DNA of 64,000 nt from Irpex lacteus (Eukaryota > Basidiomycota > Agaricomycetes > Polyporales > Irpicaceae), in NCBI GenBank assembly GCA_001986395.2, contig MQVO02000002.1:124001-188000 (forward strand). Direction: 5' to 3'. This document shows, one piece after another, positions 23,712-36,134 of the stretch (the first letter of the stretch is position 1; the number at the start of each line of letters is the position of its first letter). The notes under the pieces are model-generated. The model worked only from the letters and a program-made list of their open reading frames with translations. It had not been told where the DNA came from and searched no databases. A program made the position numbers and the translations under genes.

Positions 23712-25396
23712 ATGCCTATGGCCAAGAACTCTTCGATCAGCCCTCTGGCAATCCAAGAGTAAGGAAGTCTAGTAATTGCGTACATCACATACTGATTCAT
23801 TTGCTCCAGCTTCGTTCACAACCTCTTATGGCTTGTCGGAGTAGGTAAGATCGTCTACAGGAATCCTCTAACAAGCTACTCAGAGCGAAGCTAGTTATCT
23901 TGATTTACGACCATGTCATAACATTTGGGGAAGAGCGCTATCGCCTATGGCGGTCTGCTCGCAACGGCACTTGCATTTTGCTTCTAGTCACCCGATATTT
24001 TGCACTATGCACGGTAAGTGTGATTCACATGTGTTCTAGTTTTGTGAACTCATGATTGGCTTGTCTCAGACAATAGTTTCTACATACAGTGTATTTGCGG
24101 TCTCGCTGTCTAAAAAGGTAACAACATATCCCCAATGTATGTTCACTTATTAACACTGTGCTGCAGAGGTACGTTCTGTTTAACTCGTAGATCAAATCCT
24201 TGGGAATCACGTCACGTTGCATAGTTGCATAAGATTACAGCTATTTCACGAGATTACCCTGGTGCTTGTGTTGTTACTTGTCGGGAGTGAGTGGGTTTCG
24301 TTCAATATCGATGTACTCGGACTGACGAGCGCTCTGCATCACCCAGCTTTGCAATCTCTGAGGGTATATGCCCTATATTCTGGAAGTAAGAGAATCGCGG
24401 CCCTCATGACTGCCGTCGGGCTACTATTGGGAGGTGTATGTGTGGTGTGTGGTTTGTCGCTGTCCCTTCCATTTCCGTCACTGAATGCCTTGTCAAACAA
24501 CCAGTGGGGAATAAGTGATCAAGCAGCTTTGGCAGGCAAGCCTACAGAGCTTGGTTGTCACGCAGTGACGACGTCGAAGACTTCGTAAGTATTGTTCGAA
24601 TCTTGAGTCTGACGACTAAGAAGTCTTATCGTCTCCTTCATTATGGTAGCGCCATATGTACGCTGGTCTTCTTACTATGACTGTATCTATGTCTCAAATC
24701 AAGGATCTGTAGATGCCGCTATGCTATGGGAAGCGTTACTTGTATACGACGTGATGGTATTCTTCTTGACTATCTATAGAGCACGCAAAAGCAGGCATAA
24801 CCGCCAAGAAACAAACTGCATTTTGTACATAATGTATCGAGATGGTACGTTTGCATAGTCATCTCGAAATATGAGACGTTCTCACCTGTGATCTGTACAG
24901 GTGCCATATACTTCTGGTACAACAATTCTCACTCCTTCCCTCTCAGTGTTAACGAGTTTGCAGTACCATTCTCTTTGCTAATGGTGCCAATGCCGTCACA
25001 TATTATGTACGCATTATTATCTTTGCTCGAATGCCATGCATTGAAATTGATAGGTGCAACTTGAATATAGGCGTGCCCTGTAGGTGATTCGGCGTGTTCA
25101 ACGTCGAGCAAGTTTTAATCACTCGAATCGCTCGAATTATAGCCTCCATTACGAGGGGCACTATCAACAATTTCAAGCTCGTTAGTTTCCCATCCATACT
25201 TTCTAGACGAGCTTGCTAACCCAACTGACTTTCTGCATTTAGGATTTCAGTGGCCATGATATCTCGTATGACACTGCATCTTTACAGAATCAAACCGACA
25301 GCTTCGTCGTATTACAGCAGCACACATATGAACGCAAAGTTCACCTCGGACATCAACCTTTCGGGCTGTGACGAGGATGCAAGTGAAGAACAATGA
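23712..25396 (+). CDS. Seven-helix membrane protein with DUF6533 N-terminus (tandem copy 1)
   Basis: Starts MPMAKNSSISPLAIQE at 23712 and ends at TGA 25394-25396, in many short exons. The DUF6533 block is AKLVILIYDHVITFGEERYR, then LWRSARNGTCILLLVTRYFA. The following exons give LRVYALYSGSKRIAALM with the next helix (VGLLLGGVCVVCGLSLSL), a conserved single Cys loop (ELGCHAV), the helix AMLWEALLVYDVMVFFLTIY, LYIMYRDG, and finally ISVAMISRMTLHLYR leading into the cytosolic tail. The order matches the other two members here. The first ORF-breaking positions fall at introns, but I could not fix every small exon between 24000 and 24350 or around 24900-25240, so a broken copy cannot be excluded. Confidence 0.72.
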
Positions 25397-25981
25397 CCTC
25401 GAAAGCGCTGAAGTACATAGCCTGAGGAAGACGGACTTCCTTTCAGAGAATTGAATGGGTACGGTTTTGCTCCGTTGGGGAGTCGGTTACCCACGCCGCC
25501 GTAACACCCCTCCCACCCCTATGAAGTACTTGAACAATGATGTATGCTACAATCTCTCGGAACAGCATCCAGATGACTTTCCAATGCCACTATCCCCGGA
25601 ATCAGAAGGCTAGAAGCAGTGCGGGAACAGATCGATACGCTATGCAACATCCAATGTTCATAGATAACACTGCTTAATGGACACACGGTAGGTCACAGGC
25701 CCATTAAATCATGATCTGGTTTGTTAGGGCTGAGTATGATTGTGATTTTAGATGGAGTTTAATGACGTCTCCTGTGCAAAACTTGATCAAGGGCGACGTA
25801 AGACTATATGAATTGTAACTCTAACACGTTCGATACTCTTACATACATAGGGTCGCAGTACTGTTGCACTGAGCGCAATGCTTCACTCTCTCTCTGCGCA
25901 GGCGTACAGGTGTTCTTCTCAGTCTGCCGTAGTCGTCTCTGGTTTCCGTTATCTCTCATTTCGCTGTCTCAAACTCGATCC
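25397..25981. other. Spacer between the two tandem DUF6533 genes
   Basis: About 585 bp with no ORF of note. It must hold the terminator of the first gene and the promoter of the second. Confidence 0.5.
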
Positions 25982-27775
25982 ATGCAAGCGGGTGTTGCTG
26001 GCAGCTCCATTGCAGATAACAACGCGACAGAAATGTAAGTGAAAAAATCTCGTGTCACGCATTACTTTCACACACTAACCTTCTCTGTTAGCCACAACGT
26101 CCTTACTTTGGTCGGAATTAGTTAGTATCTGTCTCTCTGTCCTACGCTCACGTTACAAACCTGACCAACGTTTTAGCAATACTTTACTATGACTACATGA
26201 TCACATTCAAAAGGGAATACTTATATATATGGCGGTCATGGCGCTCCCTCCACAGCAAGGCTTCCATCTGCCTGCTGCTAACGCGATACTTTGCGCTAGT
26301 TACGGTAGATCTTCCGCGATTTGCCAGTGTGAAGCGCAGTACCTCACTTCTTTTGTACAGGCCATCACCGCGGCCTACGGTATCTCTCCCACGCAATCTA
26401 GGTCTAAGACGGTAAGGCAATTCGGAATCTTGATAGTAATATTACACACTGACTATCCTTAGAGGTGAGAAACTTGATTACCTTGAATATTCTACAGATG
26501 TGGATGAATCTCTTCGCATCAGCTGTCACCGTCTGGCGGTATGCCATCAAGTAGCTCTTATCATAACACAAATGTTAGTTGCAGGTAAGTCGCATTCGGT
26601 CGTACACCTAGCCAGCTAAAACGTAACCCAAAAACGCCTTACTTCATCAGTTACACAGTTCATGAGAACGTACGCCTTATATTCCAAGAGCAAACAGATT
26701 GTTGCTTTTCTTGTCATGTCGACCTTGGTTGCTATCGCTGTGAATGCGGTGTGTTTGGCCCCCTTCATACAATATGCTTCCCAAATTTGACTTGACGGTG
26801 TCACACATAGTGGGCGATGATTAGGCAACCTGGAGACACATTAGTGTGGCAGCAAGGCTGTTATCTGGCATCCTCTAGTACATCGTCAGTCAAATTTGTT
26901 ACTTATCATTCATGTAGTTGATTGTGATCCTTTACAGAGCTATGCGTGAGTCGGGTAGCCCATGCCGATCAAGAGTTACCTTAAGGCCCTTCATGTTTAC
27001 TCACACTATTATCAGGCACCGCCGCTCAATGGGAAACAGCACTTGCGTACGATGCTATGATACTGCTATTGACCTTATTCAAAACCTACGATTGGCGTAC
27101 GCACCTCAAGTACGGATCAGCAAGGCCTCCTGACACGATCTCACTCGTTTATAAATACGGTATGTGTATTCAAATTTGGGAATCATCTGCAGAGCCCCGG
27201 CTTACGACTTTGACGTTTGCGTAGGGGCAATTTACTTTGGGTAAGGCATCCATTGTATATCTGGATGACCAAGCTAACTGTGATGGGCAACAGAGCGATC
27301 GTCCTCGCGCATGGCACAAATGTCGCCACGTTCTACGTACGCCATTACACTTTATTACTTGATGACCATCTGACAGTCCTGGGATACTACTCTAGGCATT
27401 ACCTCAAGTGCGCTCTTTTCTTGACCTTGATCCTATACTCTACTCACTCAACGTTCTGCGTTCAGCCTTCATTGCGCGGCAGTCTGTCCACGGCAGCTAG
27501 CGCGTGAGTGCCTCCCACTCGAACGATTTCCATGGCGGATACTTACAATCCCTTTATGCTCACTATACAGGATATCCGTGTCAATGATGTCTAGACTTAC
27601 GCTGGATCTCCACAGCAGGGCACTTCGCCGACACAATAACATGACAAGCCTTCTCCCTAGTAGTGTTACGGCCTCTAGCACTACCCGCAACTTTGAGCTC
27701 ACGAGTCAGATCAGCGTCGCAGAGTCTGACGAAGACGCCTTCGATAATGACTTGGAGTGGGACGAAGATGAGTAG
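25982..27775 (+). CDS. Seven-helix membrane protein with DUF6533 N-terminus (tandem copy 2)
   Basis: Starts MQAGVAGSSIADNNATE at 25982; the first exon ends at 26034 and the frame continues IHNVLTLVGIT. The DUF6533 block is LYYDYMITFKREYLYIW, then SKASICLLLTRYFALVT. Later exons give the RTYALYSKSKQIVAFLVM loop and helix, an extracellular loop with one Cys (WQQGCYLASS), ALAYDAMILLLTLFKTY, SLVYKYG followed by AIYFG, the helix start AIVLAHGTNVATFYV, and SVSMMSRLTLDLHSR. An acidic tail ends DNDLEWDEDE. It lies 585 bp downstream of, and in the same direction as, a related gene, but the two share only family motifs, so the duplication is old. Ligand and role unknown. Confidence 0.78.
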
Positions 27776-28032
27776 AACGGAGGCTTCACTGCGGAAGGGC
27801 TGGAGGTTTAAGTGTTAGGAGAGAGGGTTTGGGTCTGCACAGTTATCTAATTTGACCACTTGATGTGGTATTTTATGTTGATCTTTGACATCACACTCGT
27901 TATATTTTATTATGTTTATAGTGAAGGTACAATCTCCAAGGATCCGTTCGAGTATCAGCTACAATATAATACAATACAGAATCCACACCAACCCTCCTAT
28001 ATATATGGTGACACAGCTTCTACGTCGTATCG

Positions 28033-30209
28033 TTAAATCCCGGCCCTCGTAAATACAATACCAACACCCACGCCTGCGCAGAAAGCCCCCACGATCAACG
28101 CAATAGGCACAAACGACGACACCCGACTCCGCGTCTTCACGTCCGAGTCACTCGTACACAAATCTTCTACCCCTTTCTCCCCCGCCATGTCCTGCACGGG
28201 TCCTCCAGCAACACCAAACAGTCTCGACAGTCGCAGCCGCAAAGGACCGAGTAGCAGACCCTCCACCGCAAGTCTAAGTAGAGAAGGTATGTGCAATGGA
28301 TCAAACGTCGAGAACGACGATGGCGGTAGCGCGTGTCCATAGCCATGCCCAGGAGATTGAGCGTTCGGGATCGTCGTCGAACCAGTCGACAGCCCATGTT
28401 CAGCGGCATATCTGCGTCTCCTAGACTGCATGGGAGGTGCTGACGCAGATGACGGCTGAGAAGACGGCTGTGACTGTGATTGTACTAGAGAGTCCAAACG
28501 AGCGAGAGGACCGACGACTGGACGGGGATGCGTAGCGGCGGTGATCGTCTTCCTTCGTTCCATAGTCTGCCCGCGCGGACGGCCTCGGAGTGTGCCTGAT
28601 CCAGCTGTCCAGCCGTTACGGTCGCGAGCAGTCTTCGTCATACTGCCTCTCCTGATTTTAGGACTCTCACGATCAGACTGGTGTGGCTGGTAGGGGTGGT
28701 GCGTCGAGGTTCGCACTTTGACAGTTCCGTCGAGTCTGTCATCCGGTTCCCTACCCTGCACTTGTTCTCGAACGTCATCAGAATCTCGCAGATCAAACGG
28801 TCGTGGTGAACTGTCGGATGGCTTGTCAACCGAAGACAGCTCTAGGGCTTCCGCTATACTTTGTGGAGAGAAACCTGCCCAGAGTAGGAACAGTTCGGCT
28901 GCCTCCTTTCTCAGGGAAGATAGAGCCTGAGCGTTCTGATATAGGATAGCCCTGACATCCGAAGGCGACAACGCCGGCCGAGAATTCGATAGATGTAGAG
29001 AGGCAGAGCTTGGAGATGGCGGTATATAGAGGTCGGGTTTGGGCGTATCTTCTTCCTCTTGAGATCCTTCGGGTGTTGTCAGCACGATTACAGGAATGTA
29101 CTTTTGTAATTCGACGATTAAGGAATCATCTGCGGGACTGGGAGCTAAGATAGAAGCAACAATAAGATGCATCAGGCGTCGTGGCTAACTGGAAGAGGAG
29201 AAGAACGCAGCTTACGGGAAGAAGGAACTACGATGACTGCTGTGAACAATAGATTGTCTCCAGACGACGACGGGTTGAGCAAAGAGGATATCAGAGCGGG
29301 TGATAGATGGTGCTGTGATGCAGGCGGTGACAATGTAGAGGTAGAGGCTGTCAGCAGTTCTTCTGAGGTGTTGATATCATATGCACGAGAGACGGCGTGG
29401 AAAGATGCCTGGATGATCGACAGGGCCGTATTCAGGGTTACATCAGGCTGGCGAACAGCAGACAAGTTGAATCAATCTATAGGAGTAGCTGGAGAAGATA
29501 AACATACCTGTTCTAGAGAGTCGTACTCTCTTAGATGTACCAGCTCTATGTTGATAGATGGCTCGTACCGATCTTCTCCATGAGCCTCCCTGTGTTCGAT
29601 CCAATCCGTCGACATCCTGATCGTCTGTGCAACCACCTCTTCACTGTCATCGAGCGTGAGGTCATCCCGCTGTCCAATATGTACGAGTTCTGGATAGTTA
29701 TGATCGCTCAATAGCGACACAACCTCGTCTGCGACTCTCGAGCTCTCCGCAGCCGAACTATTGACCACCAGTAATCGTATTCGTCCCAAAGCATGGCCGT
29801 GGGTGGTAGGCGGTCGTAGAGGAGAGGGTAGAGTGAGCGAAGGAATAATCAAACTTCTATCTCCTTCGCCAAAGTCGTTGTGACTAAATTCGCCTTCGTG
29901 TCTGCCAGGGTAATGTGAGGGGTAGTGTGGCGGACTTGCCGGAACCGATGAGAATAAGAACGATGAGCCTACGGAAGGCAGTGACGAGACAGACTCGCCA
30001 GACGGGCTAGAGGGCGACCATGGACTGTGTGGTGAGGAGGGCGAGTGTGGATGTGAACGTGAGGAACCTCTTGGCCTTGAGCGCGAGCGTGAGTGCGAAT
30101 GTGAGTGCGAACGGCGAGAGGTCGATGATGATTGTGCCGGTATCTGCAGTGCTGGCAAGTTACGAATAGTCTCCGCACTGGTACTCAGCGTTGGCTGCCC
30201 CTCTTCCAT
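28033..30209 (-). CDS. Tail-anchored Ser/Arg-rich protein, unknown function
   Basis: Three minus-strand exons, 30209-29508, 29447-29216 and 29144-28033, total 2046 nt (681 residues). Residues 30-110 are disordered and dominated by SRSRSRPRG-like and Ser-Pro runs. A globular part follows: strand GRIRLLVVNSSAAES, then the EEVVAQTIRMSTDWIE helix, NTALSIIQASFHAVSRAYD, LLFTAVIVVPSSPP, and strand KYIPVIVLTTPE. This alternation of strand and helix suggests a Rossmann-like or degenerate P-loop fold, but there is no Walker motif. After a long basic linker the protein ends in one hydrophobic helix (FVPIALIVGAFCAGVGVGIV) and four more residues plus Arg-Ala-Gly-Ile, the layout of a tail-anchored membrane protein. 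It shares a 218-bp promoter with the RRG7-like gene. Confidence 0.75.
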
Positions 30210-30427
30210 GGTTAATTTTCCACCTGTTTATTCGTGTTTCTCAGTGATACGATGGTTGTGGTCGAGTGCGGAGGAGTAAGTAGCGGACGCGAGTCCAAGA
30301 CTATGCCTCTTTGGGATCGCCGAGCATCCCAAATATGGAATAGCGCTGACGTGGTGGCGCGGGAAAATACTGTACTCATTATTGCGACGGGCGCCAGGTA
30401 AATTAGACGTCAGAAAATGCGTCCGTC
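30210..30427. promoter_or_regulatory. Bidirectional promoter region
   Basis: Only 218 bp separate the two start codons of the head-to-head genes, so both promoters must share this DNA. It is GC-rich in the middle (gacgtggtggcgcggg near 30350) with no TATA box seen. Co-regulation is inference. Confidence 0.5.
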
Positions 30428-31135
30428 ATGAGTCTCCTTCGCCGTCTTTCAACTCTTCCAGTCACCGCATCTAATGTTCAAAGAGGCACAGCGTTCGAGA
30501 ATTGGTCGATGCAGGTTTTGCAGACTTCTCTATCCATGTCGCTTTCGCGGGTAGGCGGACGAGCAGACGGAGGCGTCGACTTGCAAGGATGGTGGTGGCT
30601 ACCAGCGAAGACAGACGCGTCGGACAACTCTATAACGCGACGGCGCGTTCGAGTCATCGCACAATGCAAGGCAGAGAAGAAGAAAATCGGACCCAAGTAC
30701 GTGCGCGAACTGGAAGGCGTCGTCCACCAATTTAACGTGGGCACGGTCCCGTTTATGTCGTCTCACGACACCTTGAGCACGATGCCAGAAACAAGTGCTC
30801 CAGCGACCGTTGGCCTGTTCATCTCAATTTCTCCATTCGGCAAGCTGGCATTGGCTCGAGCACTGTCATCATCCTTACCACTCGCCCTCTTATACCTGCC
30901 CATGCCCATGCATCAGCTTCTTGGAGAAGACCTATATCCGGACTCGGAAGATACACCTCCTCCTGGGCCTGATTCTATTGGGTCCATGGTGTTTAATCCA
31001 GCTCTTGGTGGTGCTTCTGGAGTCCTGAAGGGCGAGTTTGAACCTCGCTGGGAGTATCCGTCACGGCCAGAAGGGATTGGTCGCCCAATGCTTTGGTGGC
31101 AAGGGCGACGAATGCCAGACTACCTGCCATCATGA
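30428..31135 (+). CDS. RRG7/DUF2034-like mitochondrial restriction-endonuclease-fold protein
   Basis: An intronless 235-codon gene. The first 15 residues (MSLLRRLSTLPVTASN) are basic and hydroxylated without acidic residues, as in a mitochondrial presequence. The core has GTAFENW, then SRVGGRADGGVDLQGWW and RVIAQCKAEKKKIGPKYVRE. The D of GGVDL and the Q-x-K of AQCK are the active-site positions of the PD-(D/E)XK nuclease fold. RRG7 in budding yeast is a mitochondrial protein needed for respiratory growth; its biochemical role is not settled. The C-terminal part holds LLYLPMP and ends WWQGRRMPDYLPS. The intact nuclease residues suggest a DNA- or RNA-processing role in mitochondria, which is inference. 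Confidence 0.8.
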   Translation: MSLLRRLSTLPVTASNVQRGTAFENWSMQVLQTSLSMSLSRVGGRADGGVDLQGWWWLPAKTDASDNSITRRRVRVIAQCKAEKKKIGPKYVRELEGVVHQFNVGTVPFMSSHDTLSTMPETSAPATVGLFISISPFGKLALARALSSSLPLALLYLPMPMHQLLGEDLYPDSEDTPPPGPDSIGSMVFNPALGGASGVLKGEFEPRWEYPSRPEGIGRPMLWWQGRRMPDYLPS

Positions 31136-32936
31136 CGCGTTGTGGCTGTGACCTGACCGTCAATGTATATTTGAACCTGTGAGTTGTGCTCATGACGTGG
31201 TGTTTCTCAACGTTCGTCTAATTACTGACACCTCCAATAGCTGTATATGACTAGCCCGAATATCCCTTCGTCTCATACAGACATCTCTACGACACTCCCA
31301 ACGAGAACTGTGCAGACTGTCAAGAGCTGTGCGACAGAGGAAGACACCTGGACGTCATTACGAACGTAATTGGGAAACTAGAGCTCGTTGAAGGGTCCAG
31401 CCGTTGCTCTACTCTCCCAAATCGTTCACTCTTTGGAAGACAGCTCATATGATCGTCTGATGGAGCTCTTCCTTCCTTTAATTCCCTGGCCATCCCCATT
31501 CATTCAACGCAGCTCTACATCGGCATGCCTAGGCTTCTACTCTACTACCCGCATATAGTATCTGTTTTCCTTCGCGTTCCTAGCAACGCAACTTGTTTAC
31601 ATCGTCTTTGCCCACACGTACCTCGCGGGAGTCCGAGTTTGAACTGAGCACATCAAACGCGCTTCGAACCTTTCAAACAAGCTCGTCTCGCCTTGCCTCT
31701 TATCGCACGCGATTACGCACGTAACCATGAACCACGTCAAACTCTATTACAGGACTGAACTTTCGCACCTTCCACTCCAGCTGCTCGCAAGCTTGACTAT
31801 CCTCCATGTGTGAGACATGCGGCGTCCACAGTCATGATAAGTAGCCATCGATATGTATGTGCGGCTATGGTGTTCCGCTTTTCGACTCGATGACAAGTGC
31901 GCTGCGGACATAAGGTCGAAGCTACTTGATGGCCGTGTACGGCGGGACAACAATGCACGGACGTATTTTTAGTTTCCCCATTCATGTCCGTGTCCTGTTC
32001 TTTTCCCTCTCGCTCTCTACCAAGTACGACGACGTCGCGACTTTGCTCGCCTCCGCATTGACTGCACAATCACAAGTACGTCCTTCGACGCGAGCATCTG
32101 GAAGTGAGTAACATCGAACATGTGGGCTTCGCTACTGACAACGAGCTTGTTCAACCCAAAACAGACAGACAGTGTCCTCTGCACGTTGAACAAAACTCTC
32201 GACCAATCCCCGACGCGTGCCTAGCACAGCTCCGAGTCGGGCTAGCCGATACCATCTTCTGTGAACACGGCCAAGCAAGGGTCGTACGTCGGGCCGTTTA
32301 TCGCGAGGTTCGATAAAGACAAAGACTTCATATCGCAGAGGGCTTTCGTACTTTGCCTCTCTCGTCGTCGTCGCGTCTCTCGGACTCTCTTATCCTGCCA
32401 TCACTCTCAGACGAGGTGAGCGTAGACCTGGTCTCGTCATGCCGTAACAACGTGTCGCTGATAAACTAACCTTCACTGCGTTCTTTAAATCCCTTTCATC
32501 TCTGATCATCGCCCGTCGCGCTCGAACTCTCCCAACACGCCTTCCATCTCCATCTCTCGGAACGCCCAGCCTAGTGACGCGCAGTCGCGTCGGACGTCTG
32601 TGGTCGATCTAATAATTGCCCCACCCTGAGGCACACAGCTAGACCTCGCCTCGCCTCACTTTTTGACCTGACGGGCGGTATCACCTGCCTGCACGGCGTT
32701 GCATCGCCTTGACCTCATTCCCTACTTATTCCTAGGCCTACACCATACCCGTTCTGGAACGCTGGACTTTAGACACTCCCCTGGATAGACTCGTTGACTC
32801 TCTTGAACTCATACTCTCATATTCTCATACCAGTACTGGTCTTGTAATCTTGCATAGACGGACACTCTCTTGCCTTGCCTTGCTATTGCAGCCACTCAGA
32901 TACTCAGCCTTTCATTAGACTTGTGTCACACTCACG
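31136..32936. other. Intergenic, 1.8 kb, pyrimidine-rich toward its right end
   Basis: No convincing ORF. From about 32300 to 32930 the plus strand is rich in C and T with many ctct and cttgcc runs, the usual look of long promoters and 5' leaders of strongly expressed basidiomycete genes. It leads into the Ser-rich gene at 32937. Confidence 0.45.
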
Positions 32937-35764
32937 ATGCAGCACCCGTACTACCAACGTGCCTCCATGTCCGCCCCTCCACGGTACCTACAACCTTCAG
33001 TCGCGCCTCCTGGTCATCACATCCGTCGGGTGAGCACATTCGTCCTCGTCTCCTCCATGACCCTCGTTGACTGATAGCCTTATCTTGACGCGTACACAGC
33101 AACCACGTCCACGCTCCGTGCATCTGGAAACGCTGCCAGAACGCGACGTCGAAGAAACCAGCGGAAGCGAGCTGGAAAATGGAACGACGAATGACATTGT
33201 CGGAGGGAACTATTCGGTGAGTGTTGCGCGTTTTATTGTTGGTTCCTTATCACGTCTGTTCTTGCTCTCTTTGTTCTTCGCGCTGCCTGTGCCCGCCACA
33301 TCGTTGCCGTCGAGCTCGCCGTCGTTGTCGCCCCAGACGCATGACAGTGGAGGGCTCGTCATACGTCAACGCGACACCCTCGAGCCTCCGCTTCTTCCTT
33401 CTTCCCTGAAGCTTGTCTCTCAGGGGCTTCGGCATCGTATGTCATAAAATGAGCGCCCGCCCGATCTCATCGCGGCTACCAGCGCCTATCATCATAGGTG
33501 GGTGCCTGGCCACATGAGGAAGCGCGCACGCTTAGAGAGACTCATCTCATTTCCGTGAACGTCGCTGTCAGCGCTGTCTCCGTCGTTCTTTAGGCGGGGA
33601 AAGCTGACGAGGTGATTCTCGCTGCACTGCAGTGCGCTTGTTAACGAACGGCCGAAAATAAGAATGACGATGAGCGGCGCCGTGTCTTCCCGCTCATACT
33701 CGGAGATACGGGTTGTACGGGGAAATGACGATAATAAGCGTACGTGCACCGGGAGGGGTACATCTCCTTGGGCATCGTGCGCCGAGCCAATTAGGGTATG
33801 GTCGAGACTACTGTTGGGCGTACTTTTGAGACGGTGTAATTTCTGTCTCAAAATTACGCCTAAAGCGAACGGACTCCGCACTATGATGGGTTGGAGGCCA
33901 CGCCCGCCGCTCATGTGTAATTTCTCGCGTTCCCTGGGGCATGGCGCGCTGCTCCTAGGCTCTAAACGCTTCTCTCTCAACATGTTCATCCGTGTTTCCA
34001 ATTTTCTACGACATTCTGAGTTAGCTTATACAAATGGAAGCTAATGCGTATTTCATTTGACAGACACGCCCCACAAACATGTCCCATTCAAATATACCCC
34101 CGTACGACAACCCCACATACCACTCCAGAGCAGCCACGACACCGGCATATTCCCCATACGCACGACCTCATTCCCGTCGACTTTCATCATACCCGCATCG
34201 TTCCTCTCCATTAGCTGGACCTTCACTTGCGCTCACTCAGGATGGCACACTTACCAACGTCACTGTCGCACAACGGCCTCGATCCCTCCTCAGTGTTTGT
34301 GAATCAGCGTACAACTCACCCTCACCGTCAGCTAACCCGTCGCTGGAGAACTTGACCATTAACACCTCCGCACCAGACGCGAAGGAGAACATACCCACAC
34401 CTCCTCCGACGCCACCCGCTCAAGCGAAGCAAACCCCTTCCAGGAGACTGAGCCTCGGATTGAAGAAGTTGACATCGTTACCGAGTCTTCCGAAGAGAAT
34501 TAGCGCAAGTATACCTGCTCCTCCGTCCCATTCGTATTCTACGAACTCGAAGGGCAAGGCCAAGGAGGACTCAACAACTGCGGCCGAGGCTGCTGCGCCT
34601 GTACCACATGTACCTGTCTGGGCCAGTCCTGGTCACGTACCAGCCCGCACGGGCTCTCGCGCTCCCATGCCGTTCCGACCACACTCTTCTAACGCGCACC
34701 TCCATCCGAACTCGGCGATGCTGAATCGTCGAGCGTCGCAGGTGTCTCTTACGCCTTCGATGGCTTCTGCACAGAGTGTACAGTCGAATAAGTCGAGTCA
34801 TAGACGGTCTATGGCTGTTTCTGCCAACCCTATGTACGTTCTAATATTCCTTCACACGCCCAACAACAATATCTGACTTTGATGGTTTTATAGACCTTCT
34901 ACGTCTCGCGATCCAGAGCTGAACTGGCTCTCCACCGCCGCTCCGCCCAAGTTCTCACGGCTGAGTCTGAAAGCGGAAGGCGTCGTAATGCCCGTTTCGG
35001 CTAAGGAGATGCGCAGAAGGAGCACTGCCAGTATGAGCAGGACAAGCAGCGTGAGGAGCGTGAACAGCATGAACAGCTCCGTGTCCACGATGAGCAGGAT
35101 ATCGGAAAGCGGCAGCCCAATCACAGAAATGAAGCGGTCTCTGACGGAGGACGTCAGCACCCTTCGCAAACTTGAAGGAAATATGTCGACGTCCACGATT
35201 CGTGCACCTCCCTCAAGACCTACTACCCCTGTCGCATCGGCATCAGCTCCAGTTCTCAGCTCCCTCTCCGAAGAGGACATCTCAGACTCGGACATCGTCT
35301 CGCCTCCCTACCCACCCTTCTTCCACAACTCCTCCAAGAACAGCTCCGCCTCGTCGATAACCACCGCTTCAGGCGAAGAGTCAGATATTCCAGAAACACC
35401 AAGTCTCAGCAGGACATCTTCTGTCACTGAAGATGAAGAAGGCGAAGGCGGGCTACCGAGGACTCCACCAAGTACCATCGCGAGCGCAGGCTCGGTGGGA
35501 GTCATATCGGAGGCGACGAAGGATCTGCATATTCGTGGTCCTGCGACAGTGGCAGGTGAAAGTGCAAAGGAGTCGGTGCCGGTGGTAAAGACGGCAGAGG
35601 CGGTGACGGTCAAGGTTGTTGGCGTGCGTGGGTCTGTAGGGCATAAGAAGGAGGGACGGTCTCTGGATGCTGGTGTGAAGGCGGAGAGGAGGGGAACTTT
35701 GAAGAAGGTGTGGGGGAGGATGTTTGGAGGGAGGAGTGCGAGTATGCCTGCTTTGAAGGTGTAA
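32937..35764 (+). CDS. Long Ser-rich, largely disordered protein with an 841-bp intron
   Basis: Exon 1 starts MQHPYYQRASMSAPPRYLQP at 32937. Exon 2 (to 33219) ends GTTNDIVGGNYS. After an intron of about 841 bp (33220-34060) the frame resumes TRPTNMSHSNIPPYDN, runs to about 34833, and the last exon from about 34894 ends at 35764. The protein is Ser/Pro/Thr-rich throughout. Stretches that look conserved or functional are SLGLKKLTSLPSLPKRI, DPELNWLSTAAPPKFSRLSL, and a basic C-terminus with RRGTLKKVWGRMFGG. Repeated RTSS and SRTSSV sites look like targets of basophilic kinases. I do not recognise a family. If the long intron is not spliced, translation could begin at the ATG at 34079. Confidence 0.62.
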
Positions 35765-36134
35765 TGATTAATCGGACGGTATTGATTGGACACTCTCTTA
35801 TATGAGGGATACAGTTATGTTTCGTATGTGATCTATACAGTGGTATTTTTTGTGTACGCTGCATAATCCTCGTTAACGGCTCTTCTCTCCGCTACGTATA
35901 CATTATCGGTCACTGAAAGTGTCCTCGGTATGTGGTAACAAAGATTCGTCGATTCATCTACCCGTCGGGCAAACAAGTACTATTGGTACTAGTTATGAAT
36001 CAAAAATCATGCTAGGCGGGGTAATGGTTCTCGGAAAGACAAACAGCGGAATGCTGAGCTACGTAGTCGGAATAACGATGATGGGGAAGGCTCAACAAAT
36101 TACATACTGGTAGACGGGCGACGTTAGAAACATA
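35765..36134. other. Spacer between two convergent genes
   Basis: 370 bp holding the 3' ends of the plus-strand Ser-rich gene and the minus-strand DUF6535 gene. No ORF of interest. Confidence 0.5.

Noticed and set aside
33492..34001. 169-codon minus-strand ORF
   Set aside because: No motif, no codon bias like the neighbours; it lies in a presumed intron. Kept only as an observation.
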